The position numbers and the translations under genes were made by a program. The notes under the pieces are model-generated. The model worked only from the letters and a program-made list of their open reading frames with translations, ran no database searches and was not told the origin of the DNA. From assembly GCA_036397815.1 (NCBI GenBank), contig DASWIE010000010.1, positions 1 through 34,183 on the forward strand: a DNA stretch of 34,183 nucleotides, read 5' to 3'. The DNA comes from DASQFY01 sp036397815. GTDB lineage: Bacteria > Chloroflexota > Limnocylindria > QHBO01. This document shows, in pieces, positions 8,646 to 16,477 of the stretch; within the stretch, counting starts at the first letter, position 1; each line of letters opens with the position of its first letter.

Positions 8646-10766
8646 TCAGGCCTGCTCGCGACGCGTGGGCTCGAGCGGCACCACGTTGTCGGGGTACTTG
8701 ATCCGGCTGTGGTACATGCCCAGCAGCTGCTGGACGAAGGCATCCTTGACCTGGGTGATGTTCTTGAGCGTCAGCTCCGCGTCATCGAGCTGCCCATCCT
8801 CGACGCGCGCGTCCACGATGCGGTCGACCATGGCTCGGATGCTGGCCTCGTCCTTGTCATCCAGCGACCGGACCGATGCCTCGACCCCGTCAGAGAGCAT
8901 CAGGATCGCCGCCTCCCGGCTCTGCGGCTTCGGCCCCGGGTAGCGGAAGAGGTCCTTCTTGACAGCCTCCGAATCGCCACCGGCCTCGCGCAGCGCCTTG
9001 CCGTAGAAGTAGCTCATCACGCTGGTGCCGTGGTGCTGCGGGATGAAGCCGATGATCTGGACCGGCAGCCCGTACTCGTAGCCAAGGTCGATCCCGTCTC
9101 GGATGTGGCTGGCGATGATCCGGGCGCTCACCTCGGCGGTCAGGTCATCATGGATGTTGAGCGAGCCGGCCTGGTTCTCGATGAAGGCGAGCGGGTTCTT
9201 CATCTTGCCGATGTCGTGGTAGTAGGCCCCCACCCGCACCAGCAGCGGGTCGGCGCCGATCGTCTCGGCCGCCCGCTCCGCCAGGTTGCCGACCATCACG
9301 CTGTGGTGGTATGTGCCTGGCGTCTCGAGGAGCAGGCGACGCAGCAGGCGCGACGACGGGTTCGCCAGCTCCAGCAGCTGGAAGACGGTCATGATCCCGA
9401 ACAGGTTGCCGATGACGGCGAAGGAGCCGACCGCCAGCACTACCGCCAGCCCGGCGTTGACGAGGCCGGCGGCGACGCCCTGCAGGACCGCCGTCACGTC
9501 ACGCTGCGCGAGCAGGCTGAATGCGGTCAGGACCAGGATGTTGGTGACGGCGAGGAGCACGCCGGCGCGGACGAACGCGTTCAGCCGCTCGGCCCGCACG
9601 ATGGCGGTCAGCGCCACCAGGCCGCCGGCCAGGGTATAGACCGCCACGCCCAGCGACTGCCCGTTCATCACGCCCGCCAGCACCGCCAGGGCGACGGCCA
9701 TCGCCGCGCCCGCCGCCCCGTCAAGCAGGATGGCGGTCAGCAGGACGGTCCCTGCGGTCGGCACCACGTACGCCCACAGGGCCCGGTCGGCGGCGATGCG
9801 CATCGCGACCGCGGTGCCGACGAGCGCCACGACGAACAGGAGCAGGGAGCGGTTTCGGAACCAGATCCGCGGCTCGAAGCGCCACAGGAACCCGACCAGC
9901 AGGGACGCGACCAGCGTGGAGACGAGCGCGTTGCCGGCGAGCTCCGACGCCTCGAGCCTGGGCCGGGTCAGCCCGAGCTGGGAAAGCGTCTCGATATCGA
10001 GGGCGGTGATCGGCTGGCCGGCGCTGACGATCGTCTGTCCCTGCCGCACCGTCACCACGATCGGCTCCACGGCGTCGCGCTCGGCCTGCCTGGCGGCCGT
10101 GGTTTCGGCCTCCGAGTACGCCAGGTTGGGCGCCAGCTGGGCGGCCGCCAGGTCGCCGGCCAGCTCGCGGTCTTCCTGTGCCAGGTCGTTGGTGATGTTG
10201 GTGCGCAGCTGCTGGCGGGCGTCCGGGAGCCGGTCCTCGCGAATCTCCTCGGCGAGGCTGGCGTCGAGCACCGCGCGCCCGGCCTCGGCGATGCGCTCCC
10301 AGCGGAAGAGCATCATCGGCGCCAGCTGAGCCACCTGCGCCTCGTTCAGCTCCGGGGCGACCCGCCCCAGCTCGGCCGGCACCTCCTCGACGGGCAGCGT
10401 CCCGGCCTCACGCCGCTCGAGCACCCCGGTGATCTGCCGCGCGATCGCGTCGTAGAAGCGCAGCTGCCGCTCCGCGATGTCGGCGCGCGGCGCGATCTGG
10501 ACGTACACGTCCTGCACCCCGGCGGCCGCCTCCTGCTGCGCGGCCTCCGTCTGCGACTCGGAGACGAAGCTCAGGTCCTGGTCGGCTGAGATGTCCTCTT
10601 GCGCAACGTCGCCCTCGGCCGGGTTCACCCCGCCGGCGCCGATGCTCACGGTCACGACCGCGAACAGCGCGGTCGCCAACATGGCGCCGACGATCAAGGC
10701 GCGCGCCAGCGCGCCTCGGCCCGGGGCCGGGCCCTCACTCTCCATGAGCGTGCGCGGGATGAACAC
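8646..10766 (-). CDS. pgpH: 7TM-HD phosphohydrolase, PgpH/YqfF family (c-di-AMP phosphodiesterase)
   Basis: This 706-residue protein has the PgpH architecture. One N-terminal helix lies at about residues 20-42. A large Glu/Gln/Ala-rich extracytoplasmic 7TMR-HDED domain extends to about residue 268, and roughly seven transmembrane helices occupy about 275-450. A cytoplasmic HD domain follows, with GTYHHSVMVGNLAERAAE near residue 487, the HD dyad in VGAYYHDIGKMKNP near 517, and the later HH and D ligands (FIPQHHGTSVMSYF, LSDGVEASVRS). Characterised members hydrolyse c-di-AMP, and that is the expected activity; whether this organism makes c-di-AMP cannot be seen here. It starts 4 bp after the yqeY stop. 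phoH, common in such clusters, is absent. Confidence 0.93.
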   Translation of the reverse strand: MFIPRTLMESEGPAPGRGALARALIVGAMLATALFAVVTVSIGAGGVNPAEGDVAQEDISADQDLSFVSESQTEAAQQEAAAGVQDVYVQIAPRADIAERQLRFYDAIARQITGVLERREAGTLPVEEVPAELGRVAPELNEAQVAQLAPMMLFRWERIAEAGRAVLDASLAEEIREDRLPDARQQLRTNITNDLAQEDRELAGDLAAAQLAPNLAYSEAETTAARQAERDAVEPIVVTVRQGQTIVSAGQPITALDIETLSQLGLTRPRLEASELAGNALVSTLVASLLVGFLWRFEPRIWFRNRSLLLFVVALVGTAVAMRIAADRALWAYVVPTAGTVLLTAILLDGAAGAAMAVALAVLAGVMNGQSLGVAVYTLAGGLVALTAIVRAERLNAFVRAGVLLAVTNILVLTAFSLLAQRDVTAVLQGVAAGLVNAGLAVVLAVGSFAVIGNLFGIMTVFQLLELANPSSRLLRRLLLETPGTYHHSVMVGNLAERAAETIGADPLLVRVGAYYHDIGKMKNPLAFIENQAGSLNIHDDLTAEVSARIIASHIRDGIDLGYEYGLPVQIIGFIPQHHGTSVMSYFYGKALREAGGDSEAVKKDLFRYPGPKPQSREAAILMLSDGVEASVRSLDDKDEASIRAMVDRIVDARVEDGQLDDAELTLKNITQVKDAFVQQLLGMYHSRIKYPDNVVPLEPTRREQA

Positions 10767-10770
10767 CGCT

Positions 10771-11217
10771 TCAGCTTCCCAGCTGCCGCCGGACGATCTC
10801 GGAGACCAGCTTGCCGTCAGCCCGTCCCCTGGTCCGCGACGCGACCCGGCCCATCACTCGCCCCATGTCGGCCGGCGAGGAGGCACCGGTCTCCGCGATC
10901 GCGTCGTGCACGATCCCTTCGAGCTCCTCGGCGGAGAGCTGCTGGGGCATGAACTCGGCCAGGATGGCGGCCTCGGCCTCCTCGGCCGCGGCCATCGCCT
11001 CGCGGCCGCCGGCTCGGAACTGCTCGATCGACTCCCGCCGCTGCTTCACTTGCCGGCTCAGCACGTCCACGGTGTCCTCATCGGTCAGCGGCCGGCCAAG
11101 CTCGATCCGCTTGTTATGGGCGGCCGCCATCGCCAGGCGCAGGGTCGATGTGCGTCGCTCATCGCGGGCGCGCATGGCGTCACGCATGGCGGACTCGATC
11201 CGGTCCTGGAGGGTCAT
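10771..11217 (-). CDS. yqeY: GatB/YqeY domain protein
   Basis: The 148-residue protein matches the stand-alone YqeY family, related to the tail domain of the GatB amidotransferase subunit. It begins MTLQDRIESAMRDAMRARDERRTSTLRL, interrupted by no gaps relative to the family. The typical EQFRAGGREAMAAAEEAEA segment and the C-terminal DMGRVMGRV motif are present. Its molecular role is not firmly established; tRNA-dependent amidation or tRNA binding has been suggested from the domain. It lies 76 bp downstream of rpsU, the usual association, and directly before pgpH. A predicted internal promoter precedes it. Confidence 0.93.
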   Translation of the reverse strand: MTLQDRIESAMRDAMRARDERRTSTLRLAMAAAHNKRIELGRPLTDEDTVDVLSRQVKQRRESIEQFRAGGREAMAAAEEAEAAILAEFMPQQLSAEELEGIVHDAIAETGASSPADMGRVMGRVASRTRGRADGKLVSEIVRRQLGS

Positions 11218-11223
11218 CGGCGG

Positions 11224-11252
11224 ATGTTCGCGGGCGCCATCGGTCTCGTCAA
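11224..11252 (-). promoter_or_regulatory. Predicted yqeY promoter, leaderless type
   Basis: TTGACG (11252-11247), a 17-nt spacer and GAACAT (11229-11224) lie 6 nt before the yqeY ATG. The -35 is strong (5 of 6) and the -10 weak (3 of 6). Spacing and distance to the start match the other leaderless-type sites in this window. Confidence 0.4.
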
Positions 11253-11293
11253 CCGTTCGACCGTGGCCCGCGACGGATGGGAGCGTCTGGCGA

Positions 11294-11473
11294 CTAGGCG
11301 CGGGAGGTTACCTTGCGCTTCTTGGCTTCCTTGCGCTTCCGCTTCACGCTGGGCTTCTCGTAGTGCTCGCGACGCCGTGCCTCAGCCAGGATCCCCGATT
11401 GCTGGATCTTCTTGTTGAAGCGGCGCAGCGCGCTCTCGAACGTCTCGTTCTCGCCCACGCGGACCTCTGCCAA
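11294..11473 (-). CDS. rpsU: 30S ribosomal protein S21 (TTG start)
   Basis: S21 is a small basic protein of the 30S subunit near the anti-Shine-Dalgarno end of 16S rRNA. The 59-codon frame reads LAEVRVGENETFESALRRF at the N-terminus, then KKIQQSGILAEARRREHYEKPS, then a Lys/Arg-rich tail; all are S21 hallmarks. The only sensible start is TTG at 11473, with AGGAGG 8 nt upstream. A rare start codon with a strong ribosome-binding site is notable because S21 itself affects initiation. It heads the rpsU-yqeY-pgpH-ybeY series. A good promoter lies 70 nt upstream. Confidence 0.95.
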   Translation of the reverse strand: MAEVRVGENETFESALRRFNKKIQQSGILAEARRREHYEKPSVKRKRKEAKKRKVTSRA

Positions 11474-11542
11474 ACGTCTCGCCTCCTCGCTGCTCTGATC
11501 TTGCGCTGGTCCGATGGGTGGGCCCGGCGCACAAGCCTGCGG

Positions 11543-11571
11543 AGTCTATCAGCGAGGGTGGGGAGGGTCAA
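11543..11571 (-). promoter_or_regulatory. Predicted rpsU promoter
   Basis: TTGACC (11571-11566), a 17-nt spacer and TAGACT (11548-11543) point toward rpsU and would give a leader of about 60 nt carrying AGGAGG. Matches are 5 of 6 and 4 of 6. It is one of the best promoter matches in the window. Confidence 0.6.
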
Positions 11572-11648
11572 TTGAGGCGGGGGTATAGTGCGCCCGAGGA
11601 CGCAGCCGCCTGCGGAGGGCGGAGCGCCGAGAGCGGGGTAGGGTCGGC

Positions 11649-12497
11649 ATGGACATTCAGCTCGCGGAGCAGCACATCTTCCGCCTCGACGACCGGCTCA
11701 GCCCGGAGGAGATCCGGCAGCGGGCCATGGATCGCCGCACCGGCGCGTTCGGAGGCGGTCTGGCAAGCATGCTCCAGCGGCCGAAGGCCGACGACATCGA
11801 GCTCATCGACAGCCAGCGCCGGCTGGAGCCGTTCTGGCACGTCGGCTGTAGCGCGCTGTACGTCTACGACCGCTCCCGCCTCTACACCGTGCCGGCCAGC
11901 GGTCCGCAGGTACGCGAGGTCACGGTCCAGGGCGAGAACTATCCGATCACCCCCGGCGGTTCCTTCGTCATTCCCACCATGGAGCACTGCCGGGAGGAGT
12001 TCCGCCAGGCGCTCTTCCTCGATGGCGTGACGGGCGCGCCGGTCGCCGATGCGCCCAGCATCATCGGCGGACAGAAGCATGAGGTCCACGATCCGGCCGA
12101 GCTCGCGGCGGAGGCCGACATCGTCGTGCCGCCCGAGCAGCGCGCCTCGTTCGTCGTCCGCCAGCTGCTCACCGGCATGCTCAAGCCGGTCCAGGCCGAC
12201 TCCGTCACCGAGGAGTCGATCACCTTCGAGCAGACCGACCTCTACTACCGCCCGTGGTGGGCCTTTGAGTTCCACTGGAAGCTGAAGGACAAGCGTGGGG
12301 TGGTGGAGCTCGACGCGGTGACCGGCGAGCTGCGCAACAGTCAGGCGCTGATGGCCCGGCTGTCGCGCACCGTCACGCGCGACTCGCTGTTCGACATCGG
12401 CGCCGACACGGTGGGACTGCTGGTGCCCGGCGGCAGCATCGCGGTCAAGGTGGCGAAGCTTGCCATCGATGCCAACCAGCAACGCTCGTCCACCTGA
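11649..12497 (+). CDS. Hypothetical 282-residue protein
   Basis: I do not recognise this protein. The ATG at 11649 is preceded by a weak purine-rich GGTAGGG. The sequence is soluble-looking with no signal peptide. Its N-terminal half is acidic with many aromatic residues (LEPFWHVGCSALYVYDRSRLYTV). A central stretch is rich in Pro and acidic residues, followed by a Trp/Tyr-rich segment DLYYRPWWAFEFHWKL and then VVELDAVTGELR, which reads like a beta hairpin ending in a PepSY-like turn. The C-terminal LVPGGSIAVKVAKLAID could be amphipathic. A TATAGT hexamer sits at 11584-11589, about 60 nt upstream. It is divergent from rpsU and convergent with the HIT gene, with one base between the stop codons. 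The frame is full length and its codon use resembles its neighbours, so it is probably a real gene. Confidence 0.75.
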   Translation: MDIQLAEQHIFRLDDRLSPEEIRQRAMDRRTGAFGGGLASMLQRPKADDIELIDSQRRLEPFWHVGCSALYVYDRSRLYTVPASGPQVREVTVQGENYPITPGGSFVIPTMEHCREEFRQALFLDGVTGAPVADAPSIIGGQKHEVHDPAELAAEADIVVPPEQRASFVVRQLLTGMLKPVQADSVTEESITFEQTDLYYRPWWAFEFHWKLKDKRGVVELDAVTGELRNSQALMARLSRTVTRDSLFDIGADTVGLLVPGGSIAVKVAKLAIDANQQRSST

Positions 12498-12498
12498 C

Positions 12499-12849
12499 TC
12501 ATCCGGGTGGCCACGACATGGGACGGCCGCCGAGCAGGTGGAAGTGGAGGTGGAAGACGCTCTGCCCCGACTCGGCGCCGACATTGCTGACGATCCGGTA
12601 GCCGCGCAGGCCGGCCTCCTCGGCCACGTGGCGCAGCGCGGCGAATAGCGAGGCGAGCAGCTCGCCGTCGGCATCGGTCAGGTTGGCGGCGGAGGCGATG
12701 TGGCGGCGTGAGATGGCCAGCACGTGCGTCGGCGCCTTGGGGTTGATGTCGCGGAAGACGACCACGGCCTCGTCCTCGTAGACGCGCTCCGACGCGATCT
12801 CGCCCGCGGCGATCCTGCAGAAGAGGCAATCGGGCTCATAGTCGGGCAT
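12499..12849 (-). CDS. HIT family hydrolase (HINT-like)
   Basis: HIT proteins hydrolyse or transfer nucleoside monophosphates from substrates such as AMP-amidates or dinucleoside polyphosphates. This 116-residue protein has the zinc-binding CLFC pair (Cys8, Cys11) and His50. It also has the conserved VVVFRDINPKAPTHVL strand and the histidine triad at His100, His102 and His104 in SVFHLHFHLLGGR. That pattern matches the small HINT branch. It is the last gene of the dnaJ-prmA-rsmE series, 9 bp after rsmE. The exact substrate is not predictable. Confidence 0.93.
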   Translation of the reverse strand: MPDYEPDCLFCRIAAGEIASERVYEDEAVVVFRDINPKAPTHVLAISRRHIASAANLTDADGELLASLFAALRHVAEEAGLRGYRIVSNVGAESGQSVFHLHFHLLGGRPMSWPPG

Positions 12850-12858
12850 GCGGTGAGC

Positions 12859-13557
12859 CTAGGCGAAGTCGCCGGTCCGCGACAAGACGACAGCGGCCGC
12901 GGCTAGAGCGACGCTCTCCGAGCGCAGGATGCGCGGCCCCAGACCGGCGAAGCTCAGACCCGCCTGCTCCGCACCAGCCAGCTCGTCGGCGCTGAATCCT
13001 CCCTCGGGACCGATGACCAGGTCGGGTGGTGGTGGCAGCTCGGTCAGCCGCGTTTCGGCGTTCCGTTCGTACAGGAGGACCGCTCCAGGGGAGGTGGTGC
13101 GCAGCGCCTCGGTCAGGGAGACGGGCGGATCGACGGGCGGCACGATCCCGCGCTCCGATTGCTCGGCCGCCTCGCGGGCGATCGCCCGCAGTCGCTCGAG
13201 GCGTCCGGACGAGACGTCACGCGCCACGCAGCGCTCGCTGACGAACAGCCCGAAGCGCGCGACGCCGATCTCCGTGCCATGGCGAATCACCGGCTCCAGG
13301 TGATCGCCGCGCAGCAGGGCCTGCCAGATGGTCAACCGATGCCTCGGCTCGCCGCCGGCCGGCCCACGAGACTCCACCACGCAATCGGCGCCTTCCAGGC
13401 GGCAGCGCGCCTCCTCGCCCGCCCCGTCCAGCAGGACGATCTCGTCTCTATCCTGGAGCCGTAGCACGCGCTGCACCTGGTGCGCGATCGCTGCCGGCAA
13501 CGGGAAGCGATCTCCAACCATCGCGGCGGGATCGACGAAGAACCGATGGGTGGTCAC
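12859..13557 (-). CDS. rsmE: 16S rRNA (uracil-1498-N3) methyltransferase RsmE
   Basis: RsmE is a SPOUT-class methyltransferase that modifies U1498 of 16S rRNA using S-adenosylmethionine. The start is taken as the GTG at 13557, whose GTGA overlaps the prmA stop, giving 232 residues and an N-terminus THRFFVDPAAMVGDRF typical of the family. The N-terminal PUA-like part contains HQVQRVLRLQDRDE. The C-terminal knot has LVIGPEGGFSADEL and LGPRILRSESVALAAAAVV, the SAM-binding loops. Order and overlap indicate an operon with dnaJ and prmA. Confidence 0.95.
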   Translation of the reverse strand: MTTHRFFVDPAAMVGDRFPLPAAIAHQVQRVLRLQDRDEIVLLDGAGEEARCRLEGADCVVESRGPAGGEPRHRLTIWQALLRGDHLEPVIRHGTEIGVARFGLFVSERCVARDVSSGRLERLRAIAREAAEQSERGIVPPVDPPVSLTEALRTTSPGAVLLYERNAETRLTELPPPPDLVIGPEGGFSADELAGAEQAGLSFAGLGPRILRSESVALAAAAVVLSRTGDFA

Positions 13558-14462
13558 GTGCGTGCCATGCGCAGCGAGACCCACTCCCCGTCGTCCAGCC
13601 GCTCTCCGAGGGCGAAGCCCGCGCTTGTGAGCGCGTCGATCACCTCCGACGCCCGCGGCTCGATGATGCCGCTGGCAACCAGCTGACCGTCGGGCGCCGT
13701 GTGCGCCGCCAGCGGCTCGGCATGCTCGACCAGGACGGCTGCAACCACGTTGGCGAGGACCAGGGCGTACGGATCGGCTTCGGGCAGGGGCGGCAACGAG
13801 CCCACTCGCGCGGTGAGCCGTTCGCCGAGCCCGTTGGCGGCCGCGTTGGCGAGCGTCATCTCCACCGCCACCGGATCGGTGTCCAGGCAGTCGGCCGAAC
13901 CGGCGCCCAGGCGCAGGGCCGCCAGCGCCAGGACGCCCGAGCCGGAGCCGAGGTCCAGGACGCGCGGCGGCATCGGTCCAGCTCGTTGCAGGAGGGTCAG
14001 GCAGCCCCGCGTCGTTGGATGCAGGCCGGTGCCGAACGCCATGCCGGGGTCCAGCCGCAGCTCGACCTCGTCGGGACTGATCGGCTCCTCCAACCAGGAC
14101 GGCACGATCACCACTCGACCGATGCGCTGCGGCGCGAACCCGGCCTTCCAGGCGTCGATCCAGTCGCTGTCATCGACTGAACGGACGCGCAGCTCGCCGA
14201 CCGGCCGGAGGCCGAACGCCTGGAGGTGCCAGAGCGCGCGCTCGGTCGTGTCGAGCGCCGCCGCCGCGGCGGCGTCATCGGGCAGGTGGAACGTGACCTC
14301 GTAGGGTGCCGTCGGGTCCTCGCGCACGGAGAGCTCGTCGGTGGGGTCTCGGATGAGGCGGGTTGGGCGTACCGCCGCGCCCCGACCTAGGCGGCCGAAG
14401 ATCTCGCTGACCGCCTCGACCGCCTCGGCGTCGACCTCGACGGTCAGCTCCAGCCAGCGCAC
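13554..14462 (-). CDS. prmA: Ribosomal protein L11 methyltransferase
   Basis: PrmA trimethylates L11 on the large ribosomal subunit. The 302-residue protein begins MRWLELTVEVDAEAVEAVSE, the small N-terminal substrate-recognition domain. The methyltransferase domain contains the conserved GLHPTTRGCL loop, the SAM motif VLDLGSGSGVLALAALRLG, DTDPVAVEM, and ANVVAAVL in place of the usual ANI loop. It starts 7 bp after dnaJ and overlaps rsmE by 4 bp, the usual dnaJ-prmA-rsmE arrangement. Confidence 0.96.
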   Translation of the reverse strand: MRWLELTVEVDAEAVEAVSEIFGRLGRGAAVRPTRLIRDPTDELSVREDPTAPYEVTFHLPDDAAAAAALDTTERALWHLQAFGLRPVGELRVRSVDDSDWIDAWKAGFAPQRIGRVVIVPSWLEEPISPDEVELRLDPGMAFGTGLHPTTRGCLTLLQRAGPMPPRVLDLGSGSGVLALAALRLGAGSADCLDTDPVAVEMTLANAAANGLGERLTARVGSLPPLPEADPYALVLANVVAAVLVEHAEPLAAHTAPDGQLVASGIIEPRASEVIDALTSAGFALGERLDDGEWVSLRMART

Positions 14463-14469
14463 GCGGCGA

Positions 14470-15597
14470 TCAGCTGAACAGGTCGCGCAGCCGGTCGATC
14501 AGGCCGGGGCCGCCCTTCGGCAGCACGGCCGGTGCGCTCACCTCGCCCAGCTGCTTGAGCAGATCGCGCTCCGCCTTCGACGGCTTCTGCGGCACGACCA
14601 CCGTGACGATGACGTGCAGATCGCCGCGCCCAGCCCCACGCAGGCGCGGTACGCCGCGGCCTCGAAGACGGATCTCGGTCCCCGACTGGGTGCCCGGCGG
14701 CACCTCGACGGTCTCGCTGCCCTCCACGGTCGGGACAGTCAGACTGCCGCCCAGCGCGGCCTGCGGGAAGGTGACCGGCAGCTCGTAGAAGAGCTCTGTC
14801 CCGCGTCGAATCAGCTCGGGATGCTCGCGGACGGTGACCTGCACGTAGAGATCGCCGGACGGGCCGCCACGTGGCCCTGCCTCGCCCTGCCCCTCGACCG
14901 CGATGCGCTGGCCGGAATCGATGCCCGCCGGGACGTTGACGACCAGGCGTCGCGCCTGGCGAACTCGCCCGTCGCCACTGCAGTTGTGACACGGGACCCC
15001 GATGATCCGGCCTTCGCCGCCACAGCGCGGACAGGCGGTGATGTTGACCATCTGCCCAAGGATCGTCTGGCTGACCCGGCGCCGCTCGCCCGTGCCGTTG
15101 CAGTCCGGGCAGCGCTCGGGCTCGCTGCCGGGCTCGCCACCACTCCCCTCGCACACGTCGCAGGTGACCAGTGTCGGGAAGGTGACCTCTTTGGTCACGC
15201 CGGTGACCGCCTCCGCGAAGTCGATCGTCAGGTCGTAGCGCAGGTCGGCCCCGGCCACCACCCGCCGGCGCTGCCGCGTCCCGGCAGGGGAGCCGCCGAA
15301 GAACGCGTCAAAGATGTCGCCGAACGGCCCAAACCCGCCGCCGAAGCCTTCGAACCCGCCGCCGCTGGCGCCATCCACGCCGGCGTGGCCGAACATGTCG
15401 TACGCCGTCCGCCGCTGGCGGTCGGACAGGATCCGGTACGCCTCGTTCAGCTCCTTGAAGCGGAGCTCGGCGCCGTCGCTGGTGTCGACGTCAGGGTGAT
15501 GACGCTGCGCGGCCTTGCGGAACGCGCGCTTGATCTCCTCGTCGGAGGCATCGCGCGGAACCCCCAGGACCTCGTAGTAGTCGCGCTTGATCGCCAT
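14470..15597 (-). CDS. dnaJ: Chaperone DnaJ
   Basis: DnaJ is the Hsp40 co-chaperone that delivers clients to DnaK and stimulates its ATPase. The 375-residue protein starts at the ATG at 15597 (MAIKRDYYEVLGVPRDAS). It has a J domain with HPD (RHHPDVD) and a Gly/Phe-rich linker (GGGFEGFGGGFGPFGD). Four zinc motifs follow (CDVCEGSG, CPDCNGTG, CPRCGGEG, CHNCSGDG), then a C-terminal substrate-binding domain. No Shine-Dalgarno sequence precedes it. The promoter has a perfect TATAAT 9 nt upstream of the ATG and overlaps a CIRCE-like operator, so HrcA control is likely even though dnaK lies 5 kb away. It leads the dnaJ-prmA-rsmE-HIT operon. Confidence 0.97.
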   Translation of the reverse strand: MAIKRDYYEVLGVPRDASDEEIKRAFRKAAQRHHPDVDTSDGAELRFKELNEAYRILSDRQRRTAYDMFGHAGVDGASGGGFEGFGGGFGPFGDIFDAFFGGSPAGTRQRRRVVAGADLRYDLTIDFAEAVTGVTKEVTFPTLVTCDVCEGSGGEPGSEPERCPDCNGTGERRRVSQTILGQMVNITACPRCGGEGRIIGVPCHNCSGDGRVRQARRLVVNVPAGIDSGQRIAVEGQGEAGPRGGPSGDLYVQVTVREHPELIRRGTELFYELPVTFPQAALGGSLTVPTVEGSETVEVPPGTQSGTEIRLRGRGVPRLRGAGRGDLHVIVTVVVPQKPSKAERDLLKQLGEVSAPAVLPKGGPGLIDRLRDLFS

Positions 15598-15606
15598 GCC
15601 GCGCGG

Positions 15607-15634
15607 ATTATACCGATTGGCACTCCGAGGTCCA
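15607..15634 (-). promoter_or_regulatory. Predicted dnaJ promoter
   Basis: On the minus strand TGGACC (15634-15629, 4 of 6), a 16-nt spacer and a perfect TATAAT (15612-15607) lie 9 nt before the dnaJ ATG. The -35 and most of the spacer lie inside the CIRCE-like inverted repeat, so repressor binding would exclude polymerase. Confidence 0.6.
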
Positions 15635-15643
15635 GAGTGCCAG
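15617..15643. promoter_or_regulatory. CIRCE-like HrcA operator upstream of dnaJ
   Basis: TTGGCACTC, a 9-nt spacer and GAGTGCCAG. Against the canonical TTAGCACTC-N9-GAGTGCTAA this matches 15 of 18 positions with the same spacer length. The core GCACTC/GAGTGC arms are intact; the changes fall at A3 of the left arm and at the outer end of the right arm. The same window encodes HrcA and has a perfect CIRCE at 23914-23940. Confidence 0.75.
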
Positions 15644-15664
15644 CCCGGTGGATAACCGTCGCGG

Positions 15665-16414
15665 TCAGTCGTCTGGCCCGGGAGGTCGCGCGGTCGGGGG
15701 GCGGTCCCCGGCCGGATCGCGACGCGCGTGCTCACGCTGGTAGACGCGCCCGCTGTAGGCGTTGAAGGCCATCTGCAGCCCGATGGCGGCGAGGAAGACG
15801 ACGGCGCCGATCCCCACCGACGGCCCCATCGACATCTGCCACTGCATCAGGGCGATGGCCACCAGGACCGCCGCCACCACCGCGTTGACGAAGGCGATCG
15901 TGGCGGGCGTCGTCACCAGGCCGTGCATCAGCGCCGATCCGGTGCCGTGGGAGCCGTAGGTCCGTACGATCGCCCCTGCGTCGTCCTCGAAGCCGGTGAC
16001 GAAGTACGGCTTGAGGTCTGGCTCCATGTCCAGGTAGGCGTGACGCAGCAGGTTCATGCCGTACACCCAGTGCACGTCCTCGTTGTTGACCTCCACCAGC
16101 CGGACGAAGGTGGCCACGCCCACGAACAGCACCACCGGCAGCACCAGCAGGGCGAAGAGGACGAAGCCCTGCCCGAAGGCTGTGGCCTGAGCAACCAGAG
16201 CCAGGGCGACGACGGCACCGCTCAGCACGGTCAGGAACATCCCCGCTCGGCTGAACGATTCGTTCCACGACAGCGAACGGGTCGCCAGCAGGCCCCAGTG
16301 CTCGGTGGCCAGGATCTGCAGGCGCTGGGCCCGTCGCCCCGGCTCGTCCGTGTCGGCGGTGCCTCCGCGAGCCAGCGGGTGCGGCCCTCCGGGGGGCGCC
16401 GTCATGCGCTCCAT
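15665..16414 (-). CDS. Predicted four-helix membrane protein, unknown function
   Basis: The 249-residue protein is read from the ATG at 16414 (MERMTAPP); a second ATG lies three codons later. An N-terminal hydrophilic stretch of about 50 residues is followed by two hydrophobic helices (AGMFLTVLSGAVVALALVAQA and GFVLFALLVLPVVLFVGVATF, broken by a short loop). Next is a soluble loop with conserved-looking EVNNEDVHWVYGMNLLRHAYL. Two more helices and a Pro/Arg/Asp-rich tail end the protein. No catalytic motif was recognised. It is preceded by TTGACA and a weak -10, divergent from the YcaQ-like gene, and is separate from the dnaJ operon. Confidence 0.75.
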   Translation of the reverse strand: MERMTAPPGGPHPLARGGTADTDEPGRRAQRLQILATEHWGLLATRSLSWNESFSRAGMFLTVLSGAVVALALVAQATAFGQGFVLFALLVLPVVLFVGVATFVRLVEVNNEDVHWVYGMNLLRHAYLDMEPDLKPYFVTGFEDDAGAIVRTYGSHGTGSALMHGLVTTPATIAFVNAVVAAVLVAIALMQWQMSMGPSVGIGAVVFLAAIGLQMAFNAYSGRVYQREHARRDPAGDRPPTARPPGPDD

Positions 16415-16422
16415 GTCGAGGG

Positions 16423-16450
16423 AGTGTGGGATATGGCCGGCGGCTGTCAA
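16423..16450 (-). promoter_or_regulatory. Predicted promoter of the four-helix membrane protein gene
   Basis: A perfect TTGACA (16450-16445), a 16-nt spacer and CACACT (16428-16423, 3 of 6) lie 8 nt before the ATG at 16414. The weak -10 lowers confidence. The divergent gene has TAGCAT at 16464-16469, 8 nt before its ATG. Confidence 0.4.
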
Positions 16451-16477
16451 GGCCGCCAGCCATTAGCATCGGTCCAT

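Noticed and set aside
8391..10589. Plus-strand open frame of 732 codons
   Set aside because: Antisense shadow of pgpH; no domain, and the opposite strand has a complete 7TM-HD protein.
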